Assembly: GCA_002716625.1 (NCBI GenBank)
Contig: PBAS01000082.1
Coordinates: 1-34,266 of the forward strand
Direction of reading: 5' to 3'
Source of the DNA: Phycisphaeraceae bacterium
Lineage (GTDB): Bacteria > Planctomycetota > Phycisphaerae > Phycisphaerales > Phycisphaeraceae
DNA: 34,266 nucleotides
Numbering within the stretch: position 1 is the stretch's first letter; every line of letters starts with the position of its first letter. The notes below the pieces were generated by a model, which saw nothing but the letters and a program-made list of their open reading frames with translations, searched no databases and was not told where the DNA came from. This document shows, piece by piece, positions 27,213 to 34,266 of this stretch. A program made the translations under genes and the position numbers.

Positions 27213-28231
27213 CGTATCACCGCATCAATCTTCGGAACGACGATCCCATCTTCATTCACTTCTTGGATTAACCGATTGATAAGATCGTCTGAAGTCACAC
27301 CGTCTGCTTCAGCGTTGAAGTTGGTTATCAAGCGATGTCGAAGGACCGGATATGCGACCTCCCGGATGTCATCAAGTTCAACATGGCTTCGGCCGTTGAG
27401 AAGGGTCCTAGCTTTGGCAGCGAGAATCAAGTACTGACTTGCACGCGGTCCTGCACCCCAAGTGAGATACTTCCTGGCAAAATCTGGCCGGATATCCACC
27501 TGCGATTGGGATGGTTGGCGTGTTGAACGCACTAACCTCAACGCATACTGCATGACATGTTCGGCAACCGGAATTTCCTGGACTGAGTCTTGGATGCGTT
27601 GCAGATCATCTTGTTCCAAAACTTTATCAACTGATTCCTTGTAGCCTCCTGTTGTACGGCGAACAATTTCGAACTCTTCCTCTTCATCTGGATAACCCAC
27701 ATGAATCATAAACATAAAACGATCAAGCTGAGCCTCGGGGAGAGAATACGTGCCTTCCTGATCAATTGGATTCTGAGTTGCTAAAACAAAAAACGGATTT
27801 GGAAGATTGTGCTGCTCTCCACCCACTGTAACATGAGCCTCCTGCATCGCCTCAAGAAGTGCTGCTTGGGTCTTGGGTGGTGTCCGATTGATTTCATCAG
27901 CCAAGATGACGTTTGCGAACACCGGTCCACGCACAAATCTAAGGTTGCGCTTTCCAGTTGCACGATCTTCATCAATCACTTCTGTTCCGGTAATGTCTGA
28001 AGGCATCAAATCAGGTGTGAACTGAATCCGGCTGAACGTCAACGCCATTGATTCCGCAAGAGATGAAATCAAAAGTGTTTTAGCTAAGCCCGGCACTCCA
28101 AGGAGAACTGCATGACCCCGACACACCAGACAAATCAATAACTGGTCAATCACTTTACGTTGACCAACAATAACCCTTTCAACCTGTCCGCGTAATCGGT
28201 CGAAGGCATCGCCCGTTTCGACATGTACCAT
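27209..28231 (-). CDS. MoxR-family AAA+ ATPase
   Basis: A 340-residue AAA+ ATPase. Walker A is GVPGLAKT at 45-52 and Walker B is LADEINR at 110-116. The MoxR-typical segments [28 protein letters not shown] and [22 protein letters not shown] are all present, and sensor and lid regions follow ([24 protein letters not shown]). MoxR ATPases act as chaperone-like remodelers that serve VWA-domain partners, which are encoded just downstream here (DUF58, BatA-like, VWA/GATase1-like). It is the first gene of that operon and is divergent from mutM. Confidence 0.96.
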   Translation of the reverse strand: MVHVETGDAFDRLRGQVERVIVGQRKVIDQLLICLVCRGHAVLLGVPGLAKTLLISSLAESMALTFSRIQFTPDLMPSDITGTEVIDEDRATGKRNLRFVRGPVFANVILADEINRTPPKTQAALLEAMQEAHVTVGGEQHNLPNPFFVLATQNPIDQEGTYSLPEAQLDRFMFMIHVGYPDEEEEFEIVRRTTGGYKESVDKVLEQDDLQRIQDSVQEIPVAEHVMQYALRLVRSTRQPSQSQVDIRPDFARKYLTWGAGPRASQYLILAAKARTLLNGRSHVELDDIREVAYPVLRHRLITNFNAEADGVTSDDLINRLIQEVNEDGIVVPKIDAVIR

Positions 28232-28340
28232 CTTTTGTCTCTGTAACTCACCAGGTCTTTTCTATTACGCCACAGTCCACAATCGAGAACACCAATCCCA
28301 AGTATATCCACCTTGATTAACGGGGCTACAATGTTTTTCC

Positions 28341-29183
28341 ATGCCTGAGCTACCCGAAGTGGAAAACGTACGAACAAGCCTCCGCCGAAAAATCGTTGGC
28401 CAGAAAATTACCCACGTATCCGTCCATCGACCCGACATCATCCGTGGTCCATCTAAGCCACGTAACATGCTAAGTGGATGCCAAATCAAGGAAGTTGGGC
28501 GTTATGGGAAACAACTGGCTATTTATACAGAGAATAACGGATCCTATGAACCATGTATTTGTATTCATCTTGGTATGACCGGATCACTGCGTTATGAACC
28601 AACCTCCGGACAATCCGGTACACAGTTAAACCACATTCATGTGACCTGGAGGTTTAGTGACGGTGGAACTTTTTTCTTTCGGGATCCAAGACGTTTTGGT
28701 GGAATATGGACTTTTCCAACCCCACGTCAACTCCGGGATACCCGCTGGCAGCACCTTGGACCGGATGCTGTGACAATCACTGCCATGCAATTAACTAAAT
28801 CTCTTAGAAATAGATCCCGTAACATTAAATCCGCCCTGCTTGACCAGGGTATAGTTGCTGGCTTGGGAAATATTTATGTTGATGAAATACTTTTTCAGTG
28901 CAAAATTCACCCATTGACACCGGTGAAAATGTTGTGTTGTAAACAGATTTCAAGTTTGGTTCGTAGGATACACCGTTTACTCCATAATGCGATCAAAGCT
29001 GGTGGTTCAACATTCAAGGACTACCAAAACGCCAATGGAAACCATGGACGATTTCAGTCCCAATTCCAAGTGTACGGACGTAGCAACCAGAGGTGTAAAC
29101 AATGTGAAACTACACTACAAACCGTTACTGTTGCTGGTCGAACCAGTGTTTTTTGCCAGTGTTGCCAAGTATTATATAAATAG
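28341..29183 (+). CDS. mutM: Formamidopyrimidine-DNA glycosylase
   Basis: A 280-residue base-excision repair enzyme that removes oxidized purines such as 8-oxoguanine and nicks the abasic site. The N-terminus MPELPEVE fixes the start, because Pro2 is the catalytic nucleophile and Glu3 its partner. Lys57 is the phosphate-binding lysine. GLGNIYVDE is the conserved helix-two-turn-helix motif. The C-terminal zinc finger has Cys252, Cys255, Cys272 and Cys275 with catalytic Arg267 between them. No Shine-Dalgarno sequence precedes the ATG, while TACAAT lies 8 bp upstream, so the transcript may be nearly leaderless. It is divergent from the MoxR operon and converges with dnaA across the candidate origin. 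Confidence 0.97.
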   Translation: MPELPEVENVRTSLRRKIVGQKITHVSVHRPDIIRGPSKPRNMLSGCQIKEVGRYGKQLAIYTENNGSYEPCICIHLGMTGSLRYEPTSGQSGTQLNHIHVTWRFSDGGTFFFRDPRRFGGIWTFPTPRQLRDTRWQHLGPDAVTITAMQLTKSLRNRSRNIKSALLDQGIVAGLGNIYVDEILFQCKIHPLTPVKMLCCKQISSLVRRIHRLLHNAIKAGGSTFKDYQNANGNHGRFQSQFQVYGRSNQRCKQCETTLQTVTVAGRTSVFCQCCQVLYK

Positions 29184-29223
29184 AGTTAAAAGATAACCGT
29201 AATAGTAATAAACCCTGTCTAGA

Positions 29224-29232
29224 TGTGGATAA
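29224..29232 (-). promoter_or_regulatory. Perfect DnaA box
   Basis: TGTGGATAA on the plus strand is the exact complement of the consensus TTATCCACA. It lies 40 bp after the mutM stop. Confidence 0.6.
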
Positions 29233-29434
29233 AAAGAAAACATGTGTTTTATGTGTATGAAAACAAAACAATTACACACTTTGTTTTTTTGTTTCCATCC
29301 TGTCATTTTCATGTAGGTCTATATTTGAAACTAGTTGAATAAAAACAGGAAGGAGCAAATGAATTTCACTTGTTTAAAAAGACTGCTTGTTAGAGGTAAA
29401 AGGCAGGACTGCAAACCATCAGGGAATAGACAGT

Positions 29435-29443
29435 TTATCCACA
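29435..29443 (+). promoter_or_regulatory. Perfect DnaA box
   Basis: TTATCCACA, the exact consensus, lies 18 bp from the dnaA stop codon and in opposite orientation to the box at 29224. Confidence 0.6.
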
Positions 29444-29460
29444 GACTGGATCACTGAGTT

Positions 29461-30879
29461 TTATCGGGGATCATCTGTGGAGCGATTATTGGACAGCAGA
29501 CTGTCGAGCTTGTTGACCTGTTTGGCAAAATTGGTGTCATCCTTCACTCGCTGATCAACAGTTTGAATTGCATGCATCACTGTAGTGTGATCTCGGCCAC
29601 CAAAATATCCGCCAATTTCCTGCAGGCTGAATCTTGTGCGTCGTCGGGCGAGCCACATACAAACTTGTCGGGGAAGTGTGATTGATTTGTGGCGTCGTTT
29701 GGACTGCAAGTCACTAAGGCGCACGTTGTAGGATTTGGTTACTGCATCAATGACCTGTTGCAGCGTCACCTGGCGTGTTTGGTCTTGGTCAGTTGGATCA
29801 CCAAGAACCTGGCGGGTAAGTGTCAGGTCAAATGACTTTTGGTGAATAGTGGCATGACCTTGGATGGTTGTGAGTGCACCTTCCAATTCACGAGCGTTGG
29901 TGTCTATTTTTGTTGCAATATAGGATACCGCATCATCTGGAAGTTCAAGATCCCGCAGTCTCGCTTTAGCGCGAACGATGGCTACACGGGTCTCGAATTG
30001 CGGCTTGGCAACCGTCGCAACCATACCCGATTGGAAACGGCTGACCAATCGTTCGGCTAGTTTTGGTATTTCCGAGGGCGGGGAATCACTTGACAGGACT
30101 ATTTGACGGTTGAGTTGCTTGAGTTCATTGAACGTGTGGAAGAATTCCTCCTGTGTGCGTTCACGATTGGCTAGAAAATGAATGTCATCAATCACAAGCA
30201 GGTGTACTTGCCGGTAGTGTCTTCGAAATTCATTCATTTGGCCCAACTGGATACTGTCAAGAAACTGATTTACAAACGTTCCACAGGACAGGTAGCAGAT
30301 GGGTAAGCCGGGGTTGGAGGATAAAACAGTTTGACAAATTGCCTGAAGTAAATGCGTTTTTCCCAACCCAACGCCACCATGTATAAACAAGGGGTTATAG
30401 GTGGACCCAAGATGATTTGCCACGGCGACTGCAGCGGAATAGGCCAGTTCATTCTCAGGACCGGTGACGAACTGGTCAAAACTATAGTCGGGGCTAAGGA
30501 CAAGTTGATCCTCAAGCCAGTCAATTTGTTTTTGACCATTGGAAATGGAGGCAGGCTGACTTGCTATATGATGGTTACTTGCATTTACCTGGTTGTTTGG
30601 TGCGACGTTCGGCTTATTTGTGGATGGTATAGCAACACCATCCACAAATTCCACGGTGACCAGTGCTCCGGTAGCGAGCTGCGCAGCTTCGGTAAACTGT
30701 CTCACGCATCGCTTTTGTAGATAGTTCTGTTGAACCGCGTTGTTAGTTTGTATGGTTAACAGGCCAGCATTCATATCGACTGGCTGAAGCTGTTCAAACC
30801 ACTGGCGGCACAGTGAAGTGTGCTGCTGGCGGAGGTGAGTCATGATGTCACGCCACAGCGCGAGGCTGATCTCACTCAT
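29461..30879 (-). CDS. dnaA: Chromosomal replication initiator protein DnaA
   Basis: A 472-residue initiator that opens the origin and loads the helicase. Domain I is at about 1-70 and a variable linker at about 75-125. The AAA+ domain III has Walker A GGVGLGKT at 168-175 and Walker B LLVIDDIHF at 227-235. Domain IV binds DnaA boxes through GRDHTTV at 428-434, the family signature. The start MSEISLALWR at ATG 30879 is chosen because upstream codons do not resemble DnaA. No good ribosome binding site precedes it. The linker-coding part carries a 13-bp perfect inverted repeat with DnaA-box-like sequence (30616-30649). dnaN does not follow; downstream is the AT-rich candidate origin. Confidence 0.97.
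   Translation of the reverse strand: MSEISLALWRDIMTHLRQQHTSLCRQWFEQLQPVDMNAGLLTIQTNNAVQQNYLQKRCVRQFTEAAQLATGALVTVEFVDGVAIPSTNKPNVAPNNQVNASNHHIASQPASISNGQKQIDWLEDQLVLSPDYSFDQFVTGPENELAYSAAVAVANHLGSTYNPLFIHGGVGLGKTHLLQAICQTVLSSNPGLPICYLSCGTFVNQFLDSIQLGQMNEFRRHYRQVHLLVIDDIHFLANRERTQEEFFHTFNELKQLNRQIVLSSDSPPSEIPKLAERLVSRFQSGMVATVAKPQFETRVAIVRAKARLRDLELPDDAVSYIATKIDTNARELEGALTTIQGHATIHQKSFDLTLTRQVLGDPTDQDQTRQVTLQQVIDAVTKSYNVRLSDLQSKRRHKSITLPRQVCMWLARRRTRFSLQEIGGYFGGRDHTTVMHAIQTVDQRVKDDTNFAKQVNKLDSLLSNNRSTDDPR
30616..30649. repeat. Perfect 13-bp inverted repeat inside dnaA
   Basis: ATTTGTGGATGGT (30616-30628) and ACCATCCACAAAT (30637-30649) are exact reverse complements with an 8-nt loop (ATAGCAAC). 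Each arm contains a 9-mer (CCATCCACA) that matches the DnaA box TTATCCACA at 7 of 9 positions. The repeat lies in the part of dnaA that codes for the poorly conserved linker, where sequence is free to carry a second function. Confidence 0.7.
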
Positions 30880-31056
30880 AATTAAGCCGCAATTAGATCT
30901 TCGCTTCTCTAAGCAGGTTGCTATGGGCCAACCCGCCCCACACATTGAAGGGTTTGGCACCCACCGATCTACACAAGGCAAAACCTAAATTCTTCGTCAG
31001 CCGGTGTCAATATTACAGCGACATGAATCCCGCAAGATGGCTGATGGATATGGTCT

Positions 31057-32307
31057 ATGGAACAAGGGGAAACCCCAGATTGGCCGATACTTATAAGGAT
31101 GACGGGATGGGAAATATATCTCTTTGATGACGGCAAGGGCCTTTGGGGTCCGCTTACAGACCTGCGTGCCGTATTCGAGCTACGCAGTGGCGCCTTGACA
31201 ACCTGTGAGCGTATTGAGACCGCCCTAGGGCAAAAGGTGCACGGATTATTCGTTCCAGAGCGGCTGTGTGAAGTACTCTCGGAGCGCAATGATGTACCGG
31301 TTAATGGTTTTAATGAACGTAATATGGACCAAGATGTCATGATTATTAATGGCAGGTGGTTAGCCACGGGGGGAATTGAACATGTGAAACTTCTTTCCTT
31401 GGGTTGTGGTGTGGTCCAAGAAGATGGCCAACTGGTTGCGGGAGTGGTGCCGTTATCTTCAGCAATGCAAATAGCCCGGTCTGGTGACTCAGCCGGGCAT
31501 TTACGCCTTGAACGATTGGATCAAAATGTACTGATTGAGCGGCCTTGGGACATTCTGGCTCATTTGGAAACGGCATTGTTCGTTGATTTGGATTCGATGG
31601 AGCTACCGGTTTTTAATGGTGGTGTTGACGGCCTTACAATGATCGGTGGATATCAAGTAAAGATCGCTCGCAATGCAAAGATCCATCCCCATGTGGTGAT
31701 TGATAGCGACAAAGGCCCTGTGGTGATTGATGAATCGGTGATTATAGGATCGTTTTCGGTTATTGCCGGCCCGTGTTACATCGGGCCGGAAAGTATCATT
31801 CCTCCTCATGCCCACATCAGGGCCAACACGGCCATTGGTCCGCGATGCGTGGTTGGGGGTGAAGTGAGCCACAGTGTAATTCACGGTTATACCAACAAGG
31901 GGCACAGTGGTTATCTAGGGCACAGTCTTGTCGGTCAGTGGGTAAATCTTGGTGCCGGTACATCTGTGAGTAATCTAAAGAACACATACGGCAATGTGCA
32001 GTGTCAGCTAGAAGGCGCTACGCCATCTGAGGATTCAACAACGAACAAGTTTGGATCAGTGATTGGAGACTATGTTCGTACGGCGATTGGAACTCGTCTT
32101 ACGACAGGTGCATGCATTGGAACCGGATCGATGCTGGCCCTTTCAGGCTTTGTGCCCAAGCATGTCGATCGGTTTGCCTTTTCGACGGATGCCGGCACGG
32201 AAATATATGATATGGATAGGTTTATAATTGTCGCTCAAAGGGCAATGGCACGTCGAAAGCACAATCTGACGGTCAATGAGCAGCAACTGCTGCGTCACTT
32301 GACATAG
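31057..32307 (+). CDS. GlmU-like sugar nucleotidyltransferase/acetyltransferase
   Basis: A protein of up to 416 residues. The N-terminal part (WEIYLFDDGKGLWGPLTDLRAVFELRSGALT) matches the alternative GlmU family of Bacteroidetes and planctomycetes (TIGR03991-like) rather than standard GlmU. From about 210 to 390 there are left-handed beta-helix hexapeptide repeats (IGPESIIPPHAHIRANTAIG, IGDYVRTAIGTRLTTGACIGTG). NLKNTYGNV resembles the acetyltransferase active-site region. It may make UDP-N-acetylglucosamine for peptidoglycan or LPS, but that is inferred. ATG 31057 has only a weak ribosome binding site; ATG 31099 (starting MTGWEIYLFDD) fits the family length equally well. It is divergent from dnaA. 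Confidence 0.83.
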   Translation: MEQGETPDWPILIRMTGWEIYLFDDGKGLWGPLTDLRAVFELRSGALTTCERIETALGQKVHGLFVPERLCEVLSERNDVPVNGFNERNMDQDVMIINGRWLATGGIEHVKLLSLGCGVVQEDGQLVAGVVPLSSAMQIARSGDSAGHLRLERLDQNVLIERPWDILAHLETALFVDLDSMELPVFNGGVDGLTMIGGYQVKIARNAKIHPHVVIDSDKGPVVIDESVIIGSFSVIAGPCYIGPESIIPPHAHIRANTAIGPRCVVGGEVSHSVIHGYTNKGHSGYLGHSLVGQWVNLGAGTSVSNLKNTYGNVQCQLEGATPSEDSTTNKFGSVIGDYVRTAIGTRLTTGACIGTGSMLALSGFVPKHVDRFAFSTDAGTEIYDMDRFIIVAQRAMARRKHNLTVNEQQLLRHLT

Positions 32308-32410
32308 GTGTTCCACCTTGATTGTCCCAGCCAGTTCTTGCGGTCAGGACCAATGAAAAAATTGGTTTAACATAAAGGCTTCGTTCAAGTTTAGAGCTGT
32401 GGTCTTAATC

Positions 32411-32764
32411 ATGATGTTTCGCAATTTTGACGAGAGCGGTCCACCTGGACATGAACCTCGTTTTGAACCGGGAACCCTTGTGTGGCATCGCCGTTACAAC
32501 TATCGAGCAGTTGTAGTCGCACTGGATAGCTCATGTCAGGCGCCAAGTACTTGGTATGCGAGTAACACGACACAACCAGATCAAGATCAGCCTTGGTACC
32601 ATCTGCTGGTCCACGGCTCGGCACAAACCACATATGCCGCAGAGCAGAATTTAGAGGAGGATCTATCGGGTCAAGCGGTCGAGCATCCGCTTGTTAAATA
32701 TTTCTTTAAGAGTTTTAAGAGCGGCAAGTATGACCGTAACGATGAGCTGTGGCCCAGTTGGTGA
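32411..32764 (+). CDS. HspQ/YccV-like protein (hemimethylated DNA-binding domain)
   Basis: About 117 residues, nearly all one YccV-like domain (PF08755). The diagnostic run is clear: FEPGTLVWHRRYNYRAVVVALDSSC, then WYASNTTQPDQDQPWYHLLVHGS, then TYAAEQNLEEDLSG and HPLVKYFFKSF. In enterobacteria the homologue was reported to bind hemimethylated origin DNA and affect dnaA expression, and was later described as a modulator of Lon proteolysis. The function here is unknown. The start may be ATG 32411, ATG 32414 or GTG 32399; none has a strong ribosome binding site. It is about 1.5 kb from the dnaA start, with only the GlmU-like gene between. Confidence 0.88.
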   Translation: MMFRNFDESGPPGHEPRFEPGTLVWHRRYNYRAVVVALDSSCQAPSTWYASNTTQPDQDQPWYHLLVHGSAQTTYAAEQNLEEDLSGQAVEHPLVKYFFKSFKSGKYDRNDELWPSW

Positions 32765-32811
32765 TACCAATCCTTTTTGCAGCCATTACAAGAGATTTGT
32801 CACATGCTACC

Positions 32812-32817
32812 TATAAT
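32812..32817 (+). promoter_or_regulatory. Candidate -10 box of the thioredoxin-like gene
   Basis: A perfect TATAAT lies 46 bp before the start codon. The best -35 candidate is TTACAA at 32786-32791 with a 20-bp spacer, which is long. A promoter is likely, but its -35 is uncertain. Confidence 0.4.
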
Positions 32818-32862
32818 GGCTCCTAATATTTGTGTTGTTTGTGGTAACAAGGAGTTATTTGT

Positions 32863-33444
32863 ATGTCACTGACCCCCTCCACCATGATGAAATTGGGTAC
32901 TTTGGCCCCAGAGTTCACATTACCAGATACCAATGGCCAGCAGGTTTCACTTTCAGACTATCTAAATTGTAAAGCGTCCGTAGTAATGTTTATCTGCAAT
33001 CACTGCCCTTATGTCATTCACGTGGCTCGGGAACTGGCAGAATTTTCAATGGATTACCAGAAGAAGGGTGTGGGTATTGTCGGTATCATGTCGAATGATG
33101 TGGAGAATTATCCTGATGATTCGCCACAGAAGATGAAAGTGGAGAAGGCTGATCGAGGCTATCCGTTCGCGTACGTGTATGACCAGACGCAAGAGGTGGC
33201 CAAGGCTTATCAAGCTGCATGTACGCCGGATTTCTTTGTTTTTGATGGTGACATGGCTCTTGTCTACCGGGGCCAACTCGATGCAAGCAGGCCCCAAAGC
33301 GATGTTCCGGTAACCGGGAAAGACCTTCGTTCTGCCCTCGATGCAGTTTTAGATGGACGAAATCCTGATGAGACCCAGTACCCCAGTATGGGCTGTAATA
33401 TCAAATGGAAGCCAGGACAGGCGCCGGCCTATGCGATGGTTTAG
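32863..33444 (+). CDS. Thioredoxin-like redoxin (AhpC/TSA-type fold)
   Basis: A 193-residue soluble thioredoxin-fold protein. The N-terminal LGTLAPEFTLPDTNGQQVSLSDY is the redoxin/AhpC-TSA entry. The active site is C-N-H-C-P at 45-49 (ICNHCPYV), a CxxC pair with the following Pro, and TPDFFVFD carries the cis-Pro-type loop. This CNHCPYV subgroup of thioredoxin-family proteins is common in bacteria but poorly characterized; it may reduce disulfides or peroxides. No signal peptide is seen. An AAGGAG ribosome binding site precedes the ATG by about 8 nt. It is followed by tRNA-Lys. Confidence 0.9.
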   Translation: MSLTPSTMMKLGTLAPEFTLPDTNGQQVSLSDYLNCKASVVMFICNHCPYVIHVARELAEFSMDYQKKGVGIVGIMSNDVENYPDDSPQKMKVEKADRGYPFAYVYDQTQEVAKAYQAACTPDFFVFDGDMALVYRGQLDASRPQSDVPVTGKDLRSALDAVLDGRNPDETQYPSMGCNIKWKPGQAPAYAMV

Positions 33445-33602
33445 TACCCGCCGACTGTTCAGAACATTAAAATTGTTTGACCGGTTGAAGTAGCTCCGAT
33501 AACCTCCGCGATTTAGAGATCATGCATCCAATTGCGATGTCTTGATTTTAACCTGATCCAAGCCGCCGCTGTGATACTGTGTGGTTTACATGCTTTAGCG
33601 TC

Positions 33603-33675
33603 GGCCGGGTAGCTCAGTTGGTAGAGCAGCGGCCTTTTAAGCCGTTGGTCCAGGGTTCGAGTCCCTGCCCGGCCA
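33603..33675 (+). tRNA. tRNA-Lys (anticodon TTT)
   Basis: A 73-nt cloverleaf. GGCCGGG (33603-33609) pairs with CCCGGCC (33668-33674) and the discriminator base is A. T8, A9, a GCTC D-stem and GGTTCGAGTCC T-arm are present. The anticodon loop CTTTTAA gives TTT, read as Lys. CCA is not encoded. It lies 430 bp before a gene in which about half of the visible codons are lysine. Confidence 0.96.
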
Positions 33676-34107
33676 TTAGTATTGACAAGTACTTATAAAA
33701 TTTTCATTTTTGGCTTTTCCATGGATTGCCCAGACCCAAGCAGGGGCTGCAGCCCTGCTGGTAGATACTACGCGGTTTCACCCAACGCAAACGAATGGAT
33801 CATCTCTGTAGATCGGTAGTTTGATCACGAGATTTTGGTGTTGTTTGTAGTTTTTTTACATGTAGTGCATGCAGCCAAATTTCTCTGGCAGTTGTTGTCA
33901 TAAGCATTGAGAAAATCTTTTTTGGCGTAGTACCCAGTGTTCACGCGATAGAGTATTGACGGTTTAAACATGAAATGAACTGCAAATCAAACGAAGAATT
34001 AACCTGAAAATATTTATTCAAAAATGAGTAATTGTGTTGACACGCAATTGATTGCTCGATTAAAGTTGTGTTGAGCTTCTGTGGCTTGGCAAAAAGGATC
34101 AACGCCC
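33676..34107. other. AT-rich intergenic region before the histone-like gene
   Basis: No gene is recognised. At 33739-33759 AGCAGGG and CCCTGCT form a 7-bp stem, and the central GGGCTGCAGCCC is itself palindromic; there is no U-tract after it. Several T-runs follow (about 33850-33925). The end contains a candidate promoter for the Lys-rich gene (34037-34066) and the ribosome binding site AAGGA (34094-34098). Confidence 0.5.
34037..34066 (+). promoter_or_regulatory. Candidate promoter of the Lys-rich histone-like gene
   Basis: TTGACA (34037-34042) and TAAAGT (34061-34066) are spaced 18 bp apart. Transcription would begin near 34073, giving a leader of about 35 nt that includes AAGGA 9 nt before the ATG at 34108. 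Confidence 0.45.
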
Positions 34108-34266
34108 ATGGCAAAGCGAAGAGCAAAGAAGAAGGCTACGAAGAAGAAGGCTGCAAAGAAGAGTGGTGGTCGCAAGAAGGCTGCCAAGAAGAAGGCTACG
34201 AAGAAGAAGGCCGCAAAGAAGAGTGGTGGCCGCAAGAAGGCTGCCAAGAAGAAGGCTACGAAGAAG
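34108..34266 (+). CDS. Lys/Ala-rich histone H1-like protein, 3' end beyond the window
   Basis: The first 53 codons are visible and the frame is open at the window edge. After MAKRRA, two complete copies of a 20-residue unit (KKKATKKKAAKKSGGRKKAA) are followed by the start of a third. Of 53 residues 26 are lysine, all coded AAG. This matches the tails of histone H1, chlamydial Hc2 and bacterial H1-like proteins, which bind and condense DNA through charge. No globular domain is seen in the visible part. AAGGA lies 9 nt before the ATG. The repeat copies at DNA level are listed separately. Total length is unknown. Confidence 0.8.
   Translation, partial: MAKRRAKKKATKKKAAKKSGGRKKAAKKKATKKKAAKKSGGRKKAAKKKATKK
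34126..34266 (+). repeat. 60-bp tandem repeat inside the histone-like gene
   Basis: Unit 1 is 34126-34185, unit 2 is 34186-34245, and a third begins at 34246 and is cut by the window end. Units 1 and 2 differ at only two synonymous third positions (GCT/GCC and GGT/GGC), which suggests recent duplication or gene conversion. Such a repeat readily expands, contracts or breaks an assembly. Confidence 0.9.

Larger units (their letters stand above)
29184..29460. other. AT-rich intergenic region with DnaA boxes, candidate oriC
   Basis: The 277 bp between the stop codons of mutM and dnaA are clearly AT-richer than the flanking genes. They contain two perfect DnaA boxes in opposite orientation: TGTGGATAA at 29224-29232 and TTATCCACA at 29435-29443. 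A one-mismatch box, TGTGTATGA, lies at 29252-29260. Between the boxes is an A/T-rich tract (about 29228-29300) including a run of seven T. Bacterial origins often lie beside dnaA with this composition, so replication initiation here is a reasonable inference. The count of boxes is low, and neither dnaN, gyrB nor rpmH is adjacent. Confidence 0.5.

Noticed and set aside
34014..34247. 77-codon minus-strand frame rich in Phe and Ala (FFAAFFFVAFF)
   Set aside because: It is the reverse complement of the Lys-rich repeat (AAG read as CTT/TTC), not a membrane protein.
1..34266. CRISPR arrays, insertion sequences, prophage or defence islands
   Set aside because: No regularly spaced short direct repeats, transposase, integrase, restriction or Cas motifs were seen on either strand.

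Overview
The window looks like chromosomal DNA from a planctomycete-type bacterium, probably close to Phycisphaerae. That placement is inferred from gene content: a MoxR/DUF58/BatA/GATase1-like operon, a Bacteroidetes/planctomycete-style GlmU-like protein, a free-standing chlamydial Hc1-like domain, a lysine-rich histone-like protein and LptC/OstA-type envelope domains. No 16S rRNA gene is present to confirm it. I see no phage genes, transposases, integrases or CRISPR arrays. The window reads as core and housekeeping chromosome rather than a mobile island.

Layout. 1-3400: an FAD-dependent oxidoreductase (+), tRNA-Asp (-) and a Gfo/Idh/MocA oxidoreductase (-), probably metabolic genes for carbohydrate-like substrates. 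3500-10400 (-): the membrane-arm half of respiratory complex I in the order nuoJ-K-L-M-N, followed by a ferritin-like gene broken by an in-frame TAG. The nuoA-I genes are not adjacent. 10500-15122 (-): a FabZ-like dehydratase, an Hc1-like 60-residue protein, an isochorismatase-family hydrolase and a 1005-residue LptC/OstA-like envelope protein. 15282-17960 (+): phosphomannomutase/phosphoglucomutase and an enolase-superfamily acid-sugar dehydratase.

18048-20640 (-): an apparent operon of a YmdB-like metallophosphoesterase, a membrane GGDEF diguanylate cyclase and an AMMECR1-domain protein. NrdR (+) is divergent from it. 21522-28231 (-): a tightly packed operon of MoxR ATPase, DUF58 protein, BatA-like VWA protein and VWA/GATase1-like membrane protein.

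28341-34266: mutM (+), an AT-rich non-coding stretch with two perfect DnaA boxes (a candidate replication origin), dnaA (-), a GlmU-like gene (+), an HspQ/YccV-like gene (+), a thioredoxin-like gene (+), tRNA-Lys (+) and the beginning of a lysine-rich histone H1-like gene. That last gene consists of 60-bp tandem repeats and runs off the window.

The most interesting points are: the candidate oriC and a 13-bp perfect inverted repeat of DnaA-box-like sequence inside dnaA, near an HspQ/YccV-like gene; the separate Hc1-like and Lys-rich chromatin proteins; the interrupted ferritin-like gene behind nuoN; and the GGDEF/phosphoesterase/AMMECR1 operon. I did not find a clearly new multi-gene system. 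All homology statements come from reading motifs, and no database search was run.
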